In this document: positions 1 to 7,075 of the stretch, one piece after another
Layout of the letters: the number at the start of each line of letters is the position of its first letter
How positions within the stretch are numbered: position 1 is the first letter of the stretch
DNA from: Gallionella sp.
GTDB lineage: Bacteria; Pseudomonadota; Gammaproteobacteria; Burkholderiales; Gallionellaceae
Assembly: GCA_029850565.1 (NCBI GenBank)
Contig: JARCRR010000186.1
Coordinates: 1 to 9,873 of the forward strand
Length of the DNA: 9,873 nt
Direction of reading: 5' to 3'
Translations under genes and position numbers: made by a program
Notes under the pieces: model-generated
Told to the model about the DNA's origin: nothing
The model's input: only the letters and a program-made list of their open reading frames with translations
Databases searched by the model: none

Positions 1-2832
1 GCGTCTATCCATCCAGATCAGGTGCGGCGACCAGCTTTGGAAGATATCCACGGCCTGCGCGCCGTTCTCCGCCACCTTGACCGGAAGGCCGATGCTCTTC
101 ATCAATTGGGTGAGCAGCAATTGGTTCTCCAACTGGTCTTCAACGATCAGGATGCGGTATTCCGGCTGGCCGGGGGCCAGACTCACCACCTCGCCTTTAA
201 TCACGCTCTCCACCTTGACCACCTCGCTCGCCGCGACCATGTCAGCCGGCAATTCCACCCGGAAGATCGAACCCGTGCCGGGAGTGCTTTCGACACCGAT
301 CGTCCCGCCCATCAGCTTCACATACTGCCGGGTGATCGTCAGACCCAGTCCGGTACCTTTTTGCATGGCCGATTCAGACAGTTGCACGAACGGCTCGAAG
401 ATGCGCTGTTGATCTTCCGGCCTGATACCCAAACCTGAATCCTCGACCTCGATCAACAGGCGTTTCTGCGTGACATGAGGCTTCATTCCGAAGCGCACGG
501 TGACGCCGCCTTGCTGGGTGAACTTCACTGCATTACCGACCAGGTTGATCAACACTTGGCGCAAACGCGCTTCGTCGCCTTTGATATAGCGCGGGAATTC
601 CGAAGACTGGTCGACCAGCAGTTGCAGGCCTTTCTCTTGGGCACGCATATGCATCATGTCGATGACGTCGCGCACCATCCCGCCGAGATCGAATGGCACA
701 CTTTCCACCTCCACCCGCCCGGATTCGATCTTGGCCATCTCCAGCACATCGTTGATCAGGGTCAAAAGATGCTCGCCGCTGCGGTTGATGATGTCGAGGT
801 TCTCGCGCTGCCCCTGTCGCAATTGCGTGTCCTGACGCAGTATGTTGGAGAAACCGAGAATGGCATTCAAGGGAGTGCGCAGTTCATGGCTCATACTGGA
901 CAGGAACACACTCTTGGCACGGTTGGCCGCTTCGGCTGCATCGCGTGCCAGCAACAGATCGGCCGTACGCAACTGCACCTCTTCCTCCAGATGATCCTTG
1001 TATCTCCTCAGTTCGATTTCGGCACGCTTGCGCTCGGTGATATCCATCGCCACGCCGCGTACCCTGACGGTCGCACCACGTGCATCGCGTACCTGTTCTC
1101 CGCGCGCCAACATCCACCCCCTGGCACCATCCTTCTGAACTGTCTCAAGTTCAAGCTCATAGGGGATGCCGGTTTCCGTTGTATTAGTTATGGCTGTGCT
1201 TAATCTTTCCCAGCTCTCCGGGGTAAAGAGTTTCATGGATTCGGTATAGAGCGGCGGCGGCAGTGCCGGGTCGAAACCGTACAATTTGTAGAGCTCTTCC
1301 GACCAGACAACCTGATTGGTCGCCAGATCCAGATGCCAACTGCCCAAATGGGCGATGCGTTGTGCTTCTTTCAGCGCTTCCTCACTTTGGCGCAAAACAA
1401 ACTCCACCTTCATGCGCTCGGTGATGTCACGCGCGGCGGCAAACACACCCAACACTTTGCCTTCATCGTCGCGGTAGACGCTGGCGTTGTACAACACATC
1501 AATGAGATGCCCATCGCGGTGACGCAACACCAATGGGTAATCGGTAACGAAGCTCTGGGCAAAAACTTGCCGGTAGCCGGCGCGCGCTTTGTCCGGTTCG
1601 GTAAAGTAATCGGAGAAATCAGTCCCGATCAATTCCAAACGCGTTCTGCCGGTGACTTTCTCGGTCGCGTGGTTTACATCGGTGATCTTGCCTACGGCAT
1701 TGATCGTCACCAGCGGGTCAAGGCTCGCCTCGATCAGGCTGCGGGCGTATTGGGAGGCCACTTTGCTGGCCACTTCCGCCTGCTTGCGCTCTGTGACATC
1801 GACCGAGATTCCACACAACGCATAGATGCTGCCGTCCTCATTGCGTAGCGGCAACTTGGTCGATTGATACGTAACTTTTTTCCCCGTAATGGGTACAGTA
1901 TTGACCTCTTCTTCTCTTATGGTCTCGCCGTCTTCCAGCACCCGCCTGTCGTTACGCCGGATATTGGCCACCGTTGCAGCATCAAAAAATTTCTCATCGC
2001 CGAACCCGACGATGTCTTCCATTTCGGCATGCCACAAGTCGCGCACGGGTCGATTCGCAAACAGATAGCGCCCTTGGGTGTCCTTGAGGTAAATACATGC
2101 ATCGACACTTTCCAGAATGTTGAGCAGTTTTTGCTCACTGGCATGCAGACTGGCTTCGCGGCTTGCGACGGCATCCGACATGGTCTTGAACCTTGAAAGA
2201 ATGGGAGTGAATTCCACATAGCTTTTCGGCAGTTCGATTTGCCGGTATTTTCCCTCGACCATCCCGTCAATCACACCAACAAACGCATTTACCGGTTTCC
2301 TTAACAGTCTCGACAAAATCCACCGTGTCGCACCAAGCAGAACGACAATGAGCAGGGACATGGTGGCGAGGCTGTACAGCAACAACTGCTGTTCACGCTC
2401 CTCGTATGCTCTTAAATCCAGGCCGATTTCAACGCTGCCGATGGTGTTTCCATTGTGTTCGATGGAGGTCGAATGCTTGAGCTGATGGCCGCTGGACTTT
2501 TCCTGCCGGAAGATGATCCGCTGCTGATCGTCGCGAATGATCAGTGTGACGATCTCCGCATTTGATACAAATGCGCTTCCGATCTTGCCGATCAACTCAT
2601 CATCAATGTTCCACAGCGGCCATTCAAGCGCTTCGTGGAGATAAACGGCATATTCAGATGATTTGCTCTCGTAGTTGGCCTCTGCTTCGCGCGAGGCATG
2701 AATATAATTAAGCAAGGTGGCCGCGATCGATACCAGCGAAACCAGCACGACCAGCGCCATCGTGAGTTCACGATAAATTGATTTTGTTTTTCCGGAAGAT
2801 GCTTCCGGTTCTTTTCTATCAGGAGATAGCAT
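1..2832 (-). CDS. Hybrid sensor histidine kinase, three PAS domains, C-terminal receiver (partial, 3' end beyond window)
   Basis: This is an inner-membrane sensor kinase that autophosphorylates on His and passes the phosphate to its own receiver. The frame is open for all 944 codons to the window edge. In order: TM1 about residues 25-46; a periplasmic loop of about 100 residues with a Cache-like WPLWNIDDEL stretch; TM2 about 149-170; a HAMP-like linker; PAS about 229-347, 355-470 and 480-607, each ending in a D(I/V)TER motif; a coiled coil about 605-645; HisKA with H649 in SMSHELRTPLN; HATPase with N767 (GNAVKF), G1 DSGLGI near 800 and G2 GTGLGL near 828; and a receiver from about 889 (ILIVED) with likely phospho-acceptor D942 in LIWMD. 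The window ends two codons later, so the receiver's end and any Hpt or second receiver are unseen. The start ATG overlaps the stop of the upstream binding-protein gene (TAATG), which fixes the start and implies coupling. Architecture is certain; the ligand is unknown. Confidence 0.95.
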   Translation of the reverse strand, partial: MLSPDRKEPEASSGKTKSIYRELTMALVVLVSLVSIAATLLNYIHASREAEANYESKSSEYAVYLHEALEWPLWNIDDELIGKIGSAFVSNAEIVTLIIRDDQQRIIFRQEKSSGHQLKHSTSIEHNGNTIGSVEIGLDLRAYEEREQQLLLYSLATMSLLIVVLLGATRWILSRLLRKPVNAFVGVIDGMVEGKYRQIELPKSYVEFTPILSRFKTMSDAVASREASLHASEQKLLNILESVDACIYLKDTQGRYLFANRPVRDLWHAEMEDIVGFGDEKFFDAATVANIRRNDRRVLEDGETIREEEVNTVPITGKKVTYQSTKLPLRNEDGSIYALCGISVDVTERKQAEVASKVASQYARSLIEASLDPLVTINAVGKITDVNHATEKVTGRTRLELIGTDFSDYFTEPDKARAGYRQVFAQSFVTDYPLVLRHRDGHLIDVLYNASVYRDDEGKVLGVFAAARDITERMKVEFVLRQSEEALKEAQRIAHLGSWHLDLATNQVVWSEELYKLYGFDPALPPPLYTESMKLFTPESWERLSTAITNTTETGIPYELELETVQKDGARGWMLARGEQVRDARGATVRVRGVAMDITERKRAEIELRRYKDHLEEEVQLRTADLLLARDAAEAANRAKSVFLSSMSHELRTPLNAILGFSNILRQDTQLRQGQRENLDIINRSGEHLLTLINDVLEMAKIESGRVEVESVPFDLGGMVRDVIDMMHMRAQEKGLQLLVDQSSEFPRYIKGDEARLRQVLINLVGNAVKFTQQGGVTVRFGMKPHVTQKRLLIEVEDSGLGIRPEDQQRIFEPFVQLSESAMQKGTGLGLTITRQYVKLMGGTIGVESTPGTGSIFRVELPADMVAASEVVKVESVIKGEVVSLAPGQPEYRILIVEDQLENQLLLTQLMKSIGLPVKVAENGAQAVDIFQSWSPHLIWMDRR

Positions 2833-3677
2833 TAGTTATCCCAGTCGCTGGCGTACAACTTCTCAAATTTTTTCAACTGCTCGAATCTGTCGGCGGGAAT
2901 CCCGTCCTTTCCATAGAACCTTTCCAGCACGTCATGGTACTTTTTGCTGTGTAGCGTCTTATCCAGCACCTGTCGGTAACGACGTGCAACGACCTTGCCT
3001 TCCGCATCGGCGATATCGATCATGATGGCAATGGGCCGGACCGAACCCGGAATGGCAGATTGAACGAAGTTATCTTGCTCGGTTGGAAAGATATGACTGA
3101 TCGAGTATTGCCCGGCTGCGCTCACCAGAATGCAGAAGTCGATCCTGCCCCTCTTTAATTTCTTCAACAGCGATTCGACTGAGTCGCTCTCTTCCACACT
3201 TATGCCATTGCGGACAAAATATTCCTTTTCTTCCAGCGTTCCGCGCAACACCCCCAGCGTGTGTCCTTGCAGGTCTTTCAGGTTATGGAATTCGATCACA
3301 TCGTGATGCGGCTTGTAATAGAAAAATGCCGAACTGAATATGCCGATGGGAAAGATGGCGCGATGTTTCTGGGTTACCAGGATATCGGGGTCGCCGACGA
3401 TATAGGGGGCAACGCTGTGCCGGTAGCGCTTCACGGGTAAATATTCGATGGAATATTTAATGCCGGCTGCTTCCGACATGACATTCAACATCGCCCCACC
3501 CAGGCCGTTTTCGGGTAGTGACGCAGACCAGAATGGCGGAGTCTCGGTGGACTGGAAAATAACGGGGCTATCCTTTGCTTGGGCAACGCCTGTTAACGCC
3601 AACAAGAAATACAACATTGCCACTGCCCATGTGCCGGCTTTTATTTCACCTCTTCTCGTTGTTGTTGCGCGGATCAT
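2832..3677 (-). CDS. Exported solute-binding-like protein (SBP_bac_3 type), kinase-linked
   Basis: Predicted periplasmic protein of 281 residues. An N-terminal basic stretch and hydrophobic core (about 16-30) lead to a likely signal-peptidase site after VAQA (34). The mature part resembles family 3 extracellular solute-binding proteins: an N-lobe to about 118, a second lobe opening with NLKDLQGHTLGVLRGT (132-147, the usual LKGK-VGV-GT strand-loop), RIDFCILV near 178-185, then a return to lobe I and a C-terminal helix with YGKDGIPADRFEQLKK (255-270). I chose ATG 3677: it forms an ATGA overlap with the preceding stop and has AGG six bases upstream (3684-3686). The in-frame TTG at 3683 is a weaker alternative. 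No ABC permease or ATPase gene is near. Since the next gene is a membrane kinase coupled by TAATG, a sensory rather than transport role is more likely (inference). The ligand cannot be named. Confidence 0.85.
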   Translation of the reverse strand: MIRATTTRRGEIKAGTWAVAMLYFLLALTGVAQAKDSPVIFQSTETPPFWSASLPENGLGGAMLNVMSEAAGIKYSIEYLPVKRYRHSVAPYIVGDPDILVTQKHRAIFPIGIFSSAFFYYKPHHDVIEFHNLKDLQGHTLGVLRGTLEEKEYFVRNGISVEESDSVESLLKKLKRGRIDFCILVSAAGQYSISHIFPTEQDNFVQSAIPGSVRPIAIMIDIADAEGKVVARRYRQVLDKTLHSKKYHDVLERFYGKDGIPADRFEQLKKFEKLYASDWDN

Positions 3678-4279
3678 TTCCAACCTGGATTAAGTCGCTT
3701 TAAACGATCAACATAATCGGCGGGTATCTGATCCTTGCCATGAAATCCCTCAATGATTTCCAGATATTTCCCGCTCTTGATGATCTTCCGCAGGCCTGTG
3801 TTGAAAGCCTGATACAGCTCGTTCCCATGCGCATCCTTTTTGTTGAAGATGAGCGAAACCGGTTCCTTGCCGCGCGAAATTTCCCTGAGATAGAACGCTA
3901 CCGCGCGGTACTGCTTCTTTTCCTTTGCCGTCAATTCTTCTGAGTTGCCCATCAATGCCATCGCATCGTTGTTGGAAAGTGCGTACTTGGCGAGCTGTTT
4001 CGAAGGCAACACATCCACCGCCGGTTTTTTGCCGGCAGCCTTGAAGGCCTCAGTCACGATCTCAAGTACCAACTTGTTGTCCGCCTTGGCAGTAGTCTCC
4101 AGCGGCGCGAATTGATATCCCACGATGTCTATTTTTTTTTCTTCCCCGAACATTTTCGGTGCGATGCGGGGAGCGGTGGCCTCCGCACTCCATGAGCAAA
4201 TCAGGAAAGACATTGCCAACAAATGAGCCATGCCGTTCCATGACAAACGAAAGGTAATTTGAGTTTTGTGATGTCTCAT
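3674..4279 (-). CDS. Short exported solute-binding-like protein, apparently lacking most of lobe II
   Basis: Protein of 201 residues with a signal peptide (hydrophobic about 16-31, likely cleavage after SAEA near 34). The mature part begins with a lobe I strand (KKIDIVGYQFAPL, 48-60) followed by helix LVLEIVTEAFKAAGKK and LPSKQLAKYA (91-100). It ends in FHGKDQIPADYVDRLKRL (179-196), closely matching the C-terminus of the downstream gene's product. It is some 80 residues shorter than that protein: the lobe II segment (LKGK, VGV, GT strands) is absent and the chain goes from the FYLREI region straight to the C-terminal return. I see no internal stop, so this looks like a compact family member rather than a broken gene. 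ATG 4279 is preferred because GGAG lies 7 bases upstream and a signal peptide follows. The frame is open back to 4531, but that extension has nonsense composition and lies inside the upstream hydrolase gene. The gene sits 16 bp after that hydrolase. Confidence 0.8.
   Translation of the reverse strand: MRHHKTQITFRLSWNGMAHLLAMSFLICSWSAEATAPRIAPKMFGEEKKIDIVGYQFAPLETTAKADNKLVLEIVTEAFKAAGKKPAVDVLPSKQLAKYALSNNDAMALMGNSEELTAKEKKQYRAVAFYLREISRGKEPVSLIFNKKDAHGNELYQAFNTGLRKIIKSGKYLEIIEGFHGKDQIPADYVDRLKRLNPGWK
3684..3686 (-). promoter_or_regulatory. Ribosome binding site favouring ATG 3677
   Basis: AGG on the minus strand, six bases before ATG 3677, inside the last codons of the preceding gene. With the ATGA stop/start overlap it favours 3677 over TTG 3683. 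Confidence 0.5.
4132..4140. repeat. Nine-base homopolymer (A9 on the coding strand) within the short binding-protein gene
   Basis: Nine consecutive T on the plus strand, reading as A9 on the coding strand across codons E47-K48-K49-I50. This lies just after the signal peptide. A one-base slip would shift the frame early in the protein and so remove it. Whether the tract varies is not visible here. Confidence 0.9.
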
Positions 4280-4286
4280 GGGTGAT

Positions 4287-4290
4287 CTCC
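4287..4290 (-). promoter_or_regulatory. Ribosome binding site deciding the start of the short binding-protein gene
   Basis: GGAG on the minus strand, 7 bases before ATG 4279 and within the 16-bp gap after the hydrolase stop. It supports start 4279 over the upstream in-frame candidates inside the hydrolase gene. Confidence 0.7.
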
Positions 4291-4295
4291 ATTGA

Positions 4296-5624
4296 TCAGT
4301 CCGCGATGCTGGAACTGGACAATACCAGCAACTTGTCCCACAGCTCGAAGTGGTGGTTGAACGGGTGGGTCTGCGACAGGAAGATGGTGACCTTCTCTTC
4401 CTTAGGGTCGACGCTGAAGCGTGTGGAATAAAGACCCGCCCACTCGAATGTCCCGATATCGCCGGCATCCACATTGTGTTCGCGGTCCGCCTGTATCCCC
4501 AAGCCCAGTCCGAACTTCCAGCCCTCATCATGCAACGTGATTTCTGAAAGTTTGCCGATCTGGTTGGTGGTCATTAGTTCGACCGTCTTGCGGCTGACCA
4601 GACGCACGCCATCCAGTTCTCCCTTGTTCAGCAACATCTGCGCGAAACGGAAGTAGTCGTAGGGTGTGGTTACCATACCGACGCCGCCCGAGAGGAAGGT
4701 CTTCGGCCCATTGGTCTGGAAGGTCGGGGAATACACATAGTCGCCTTCGCGATGCGGGCCAGGGGACACTTTTTCCAGCTTGCCGTGCCAGTCGCTCTTC
4801 CATACTACGGAGAGCCTGTCCTGCTTGCTTTCCGGCACGAAGAAATAGCTGTCGTTCATCTTCAGCGGATTGAATATTCTTTCCCGGATGTAGTCGTCCA
4901 GTTTCATGCCGGAGACCACTTCGACCAGATAGCCCTGCACGTCCGCCGCCATGCCATAGATGAATGCCTCGCCGGGCTGGCTGGCGAGAGGCAGGCGGGC
5001 CAGCCGCTTGACCATGTCACCTATCGTTCCTTCGGTCTCATACATCCCGCTGCTGATGTTGGCCTCCTCATACAGCACATGCATCTGGTGCAGCAAACGG
5101 TCTTTCGGGTACCACTCGGACGCAAATGGATAAGGCATGCCAGCGGTATGTGTGAGCAGATCCTTGATCGTGATGTCCCGTTTGGCGGGAACCAGCCTGA
5201 AAGCCGGATCGGAGCCCGGCGGCAACATCTCGATCACTTTGGGGTGAGCGAATTCGGGGATGTATTTGGCGACCGGGTCGGACAGCAGCAGCTTGCCTTC
5301 CTCATACAACTGAAGCACCGCCAACGTCACCACCGGCTTGGTCATCGAGCAGACACGGAACATGGTGTCTCGGCGCATCGGTTTGCCGATGTCGGCTTGG
5401 CCGAACGATTCGAAGTAGGCGATCTTCCCGTGGCGTGCAACAAGTACGACTGCACCCGCCATCTTCTTTTCTTCGATGTGACTTTGGATGAAGTTGCTTA
5501 TCCGTTCAAGCCTGGGGGAAGATAATCCGACAGTCTCGGGCTGGACAACCTTGATGTCTTCTGCGGCGACCGGATTCGCCAGCAAAGCAACCCACAGCAG
5601 CAACGACAATTTAGCGAATTTCAT
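4296..5624 (-). CDS. Exported serine hydrolase, beta-lactamase class C / esterase fold (PF00144-like)
   Basis: Protein of 442 residues, first gene of the operon. A signal peptide of about 21 residues (cleavage near PVAA|ED) places it in the periplasm. The serine-acylation motif SxxK is S93-M-T-K96 in FRVCSMTKP, with the usual following helix and LLTHTAGMPY (156-165), a family hallmark. The Tyr motif is Y223-G-M in FIYGMAADVQGYLVE, the form seen in esterase-like members rather than the YxN of AmpC. The KTG/HxG-equivalent strand is WAGLYST (395-401) followed by RFSVDPKE. LSGGVGMVTTPYDYFRF (311-327) is also characteristic. The family includes esterases, D-aminopeptidases, transpeptidase-like proteins and true AmpC enzymes. 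The motifs here favour an esterase or peptidase-like hydrolase and give no ground to claim antibiotic resistance. ATG 5624 has AGGTGG (5629-5634) in good position. Length suits the family. Confidence 0.9.
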   Translation of the reverse strand: MKFAKLSLLLWVALLANPVAAEDIKVVQPETVGLSSPRLERISNFIQSHIEEKKMAGAVVLVARHGKIAYFESFGQADIGKPMRRDTMFRVCSMTKPVVTLAVLQLYEEGKLLLSDPVAKYIPEFAHPKVIEMLPPGSDPAFRLVPAKRDITIKDLLTHTAGMPYPFASEWYPKDRLLHQMHVLYEEANISSGMYETEGTIGDMVKRLARLPLASQPGEAFIYGMAADVQGYLVEVVSGMKLDDYIRERIFNPLKMNDSYFFVPESKQDRLSVVWKSDWHGKLEKVSPGPHREGDYVYSPTFQTNGPKTFLSGGVGMVTTPYDYFRFAQMLLNKGELDGVRLVSRKTVELMTTNQIGKLSEITLHDEGWKFGLGLGIQADREHNVDAGDIGTFEWAGLYSTRFSVDPKEEKVTIFLSQTHPFNHHFELWDKLLVLSSSSIAD

Positions 5625-5681
5625 TTCACCACCTTTGGTATGAACTGAACATTCTTGTTTGGTTTTTGGCTAACACTCTAG

Positions 5682-5696
5682 CAGCTTTTCAAGCTG
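5682..5696. repeat. Short inverted repeat upstream of the operon
   Basis: CAGCTT, three bases, AAGCTG: a perfect 6-bp dyad about 60 bp upstream of the hydrolase start. It could be an operator or a leader hairpin. It is short enough to occur by chance. Confidence 0.4.
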
Positions 5697-5869
5697 GAAA
5701 TGCAATGTCGCAAAAGATGCCTTGCATCAATGTTCAGAGTCCTTGAATGAATCTCGGCCGTTGGCAAACGAGGCGAGAAGTTGCGCCCTAGTCAAGAACC
5801 GCGTCCAGTCCGTCTCACGCCAAGAATGTGAATGCGTGATGGAAGAGGAAGCGAGTTTTTTTGGTGTAT

Positions 5870-5898
5870 TTCACCCTGCCTAGTTTGTCAGGTACAAT
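5870..5898 (+). promoter_or_regulatory. Possible sigma-70 promoter of the lipoprotein gene
   Basis: TTCACC (5870-5875, 4 of 6 to TTGACA), 17 bases, then TACAAT (5893-5898, 5 of 6 to TATAAT). Transcription would begin about 45 bases before the start codon. A TTGTCA at 5885 lacks a well-spaced -10 box, so this reading is preferred. Confidence 0.35.
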
Positions 5899-5935
5899 TT
5901 AAATACACAGAAATATATTGTGGTTAATTAACTCG

Positions 5936-5941
5936 AGGGAG
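5936..5941 (+). promoter_or_regulatory. Ribosome binding site of the ankyrin lipoprotein gene
   Basis: AGGGAG six bases before ATG 5948. This decides for 5948 over the in-frame TTG at 5918, which would also spoil the lipoprotein signal peptide. Confidence 0.75.
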
Positions 5942-5947
5942 ATATTC

Positions 5948-6937
5948 ATGAAAAGCACGTGGATTCAGGAGGTTCTAAGGGTTGTCTCATTAATTAGCGT
6001 CGCCATTCTTGTTACAGCCTGTGCTGCACCAGCGCCAACGCTGTACACCGCAGTCCAGAGGAGTGACGTTCCGTTTGCGAAGGAATTATTAGCTTCCGGC
6101 ATCGATGCCAATGAAAAACATTCTGGCAGTCCAATGATTTATTGGGCAGCCCAATTTGGCAATTCGGAAATGATCAGATTGCTTGCGTCCAAGGGGGCCA
6201 AGGTGGATGAGCCGGGCATAGGCACGGAGCTCACACCGCTGGCCGGACTTGCCAGACACGCGAAAGAGCCGGACGAACTGGTTGCCGAAAACAAAAAAAC
6301 GAATGAGGCGGTATTGAAGCATTACGATGAGGCAACTGCACGGCAGAACAAGTGGATCAGTCCAACCGACCCCGCCATGTTCTCAACTGTCGCCGATAGG
6401 GCCGCAACGCTGCTTGAGCTGGGTGCGGATCCAAACTATGTAATTGCTCTCGAGTGGACCCCGTTTCTGACTGCTGTGGAAAACAGGAATCTCACGATGG
6501 TCAAGGCGATGCTGGCGTCCAAAAATAAGAAGGTGAAGACCGAACTGCGCTTCCATCAGTGGGCAGATAAGGTGGCCCTCGCAGCCTTGGCTCTTCAGGA
6601 TCAATTTAATCCTGGCAAGGGCACATATTTAACCGAAAATGGTGCGGAAATTGCCAAGTACTGGCAGGGTGTGCCGTCATACGATACTGCACTATTGTAT
6701 GCAGCGGGCAAGAATGATCTTGAATTGGTGAAGATCCTTGTCGAGGGGGGAGCCAATGTCAATAACGGCAAGAAGAGAGAAGAACATACTAGTGTGACTA
6801 TTGGCGACAAGATACACACCACTTCCACTTATTGGATTGTTGGTCCGCTGGATATCGCCGTAGAAAATGGCAACCAGGAAATGATCGAATATCTGAAGAG
6901 CAAAGGGGCAATAGCCGGTAAATCAAAGGCAAAATAA
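5948..6937 (+). CDS. Ankyrin-repeat lipoprotein
   Basis: Protein of 329 residues. A lipoprotein signal peptide ends in lipobox LVTAC, giving acylated C25 followed by AAPAP, so the protein is probably membrane-anchored and exposed to the periplasm. Ankyrin-type repeats follow: TLYTAVQRSDVPFAKELLAS (31-50), SPMIYWAAQFGNSEMIRLLA with GAKVD (61-87), AATLLELGADPN (152-163), TPFLTAVENRNLTMVKAMLA (171-190), TALLYAAGKNDLELVKILVE with GANVN (247-272), and PLDIAVENGNQEMIEYLKSKGA (300-321). Two less typical inserts (about 100-140 and 195-245) interrupt the array. Ankyrin repeats bind protein partners; nothing here names one. It is transcribed alone, opposite to the operon on its left, and ends before a strong terminator. 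Its A/T-richer leader and codons look slightly different from the neighbours, but I did not measure this. Confidence 0.88.
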   Translation: MKSTWIQEVLRVVSLISVAILVTACAAPAPTLYTAVQRSDVPFAKELLASGIDANEKHSGSPMIYWAAQFGNSEMIRLLASKGAKVDEPGIGTELTPLAGLARHAKEPDELVAENKKTNEAVLKHYDEATARQNKWISPTDPAMFSTVADRAATLLELGADPNYVIALEWTPFLTAVENRNLTMVKAMLASKNKKVKTELRFHQWADKVALAALALQDQFNPGKGTYLTENGAEIAKYWQGVPSYDTALLYAAGKNDLELVKILVEGGANVNNGKKREEHTSVTIGDKIHTTSTYWIVGPLDIAVENGNQEMIEYLKSKGAIAGKSKAK

Positions 6938-6995
6938 AACGAGTCAACGGCAATTAGATTCTTGAAAAAGAATACCTTGCCGGTTAGCCAAAATG

Positions 6996-7027
6996 AAAAG
7001 CCCGACATGAGCGTGTCGGGCTTTTTT
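6996..7027. terminator. Rho-independent terminator, probably bidirectional
   Basis: AAAAGCCCGACA (6996-7007), a six-base loop, TGTCGGGCTTTT (7014-7025) and further T. The 12-bp perfect stem with a T-run ends the plus-strand lipoprotein transcript. On the minus strand the same stem is followed by CTTTTCATTTT, so it can also end the convergent rlhA transcript, whose stop codon lies about 50 bases before it. Confidence 0.9.
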
Positions 7028-7050
7028 ATCTGGTCGGGGGGCTACCAGAT
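7028..7050. repeat. Second hairpin between the convergent genes
   Basis: ATCTGGT (7028-7034), nine-base G-rich loop, ACCAGAT (7044-7050). It abuts the terminator and lies between it and the rlhA stop. It lacks a U-tract in either direction, so it may protect a 3' end or simply be chance. Confidence 0.5.
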
Positions 7051-7075
7051 TAAATACGCTAAGAACGTGTTCTGG

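Larger units (their letters stand above)
5625..5947. other. Divergent intergenic region between the sensory operon and the lipoprotein gene
   Basis: 323 bp without a credible gene. Near the operon side it has a short inverted repeat, CAGCTT-TTC-AAGCTG (5682-5696), and GATGC-CTT-GCATC (5716-5728). Near the lipoprotein it has a possible promoter (5870-5898), an AT-rich stretch and a 10-bp palindrome, GTTAATTAAC (5923-5932), just before the ribosome binding site. Both divergent promoters must lie here. I could not pick a convincing promoter for the minus-strand operon: a weak TTGCAT with a TAGAGT-like box on that strand lies around 5670-5705. Confidence 0.6.

Noticed and set aside
475..1203. Plus-strand open frames opposite the histidine kinase
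   Set aside because: The minus strand encodes recognisable HisKA, HATPase and PAS domains without a stop. The plus-strand products have no recognisable motifs.
4280..4531. N-terminal extension of the short binding-protein gene inside the hydrolase gene
   Set aside because: Low-complexity Arg/Ser-rich translation, overlap with conserved hydrolase codons, and a good ribosome site plus signal peptide at 4279.
4752..5525. Plus-strand open frame of 257 codons opposite the serine hydrolase
   Set aside because: Shadow of a gene with clear SxxK and Tyr motifs; no ribosome site or family signature.
4296..5624. Calling the hydrolase an antibiotic-resistance beta-lactamase
   Set aside because: The fold family is shared, but the YGM and AGLYST variants and the operon setting do not support AmpC function.
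5918..5947. TTG start extending the lipoprotein by ten residues
   Set aside because: AGGGAG sits correctly before ATG 5948, and the extension would lengthen the signal peptide's N-region without need.
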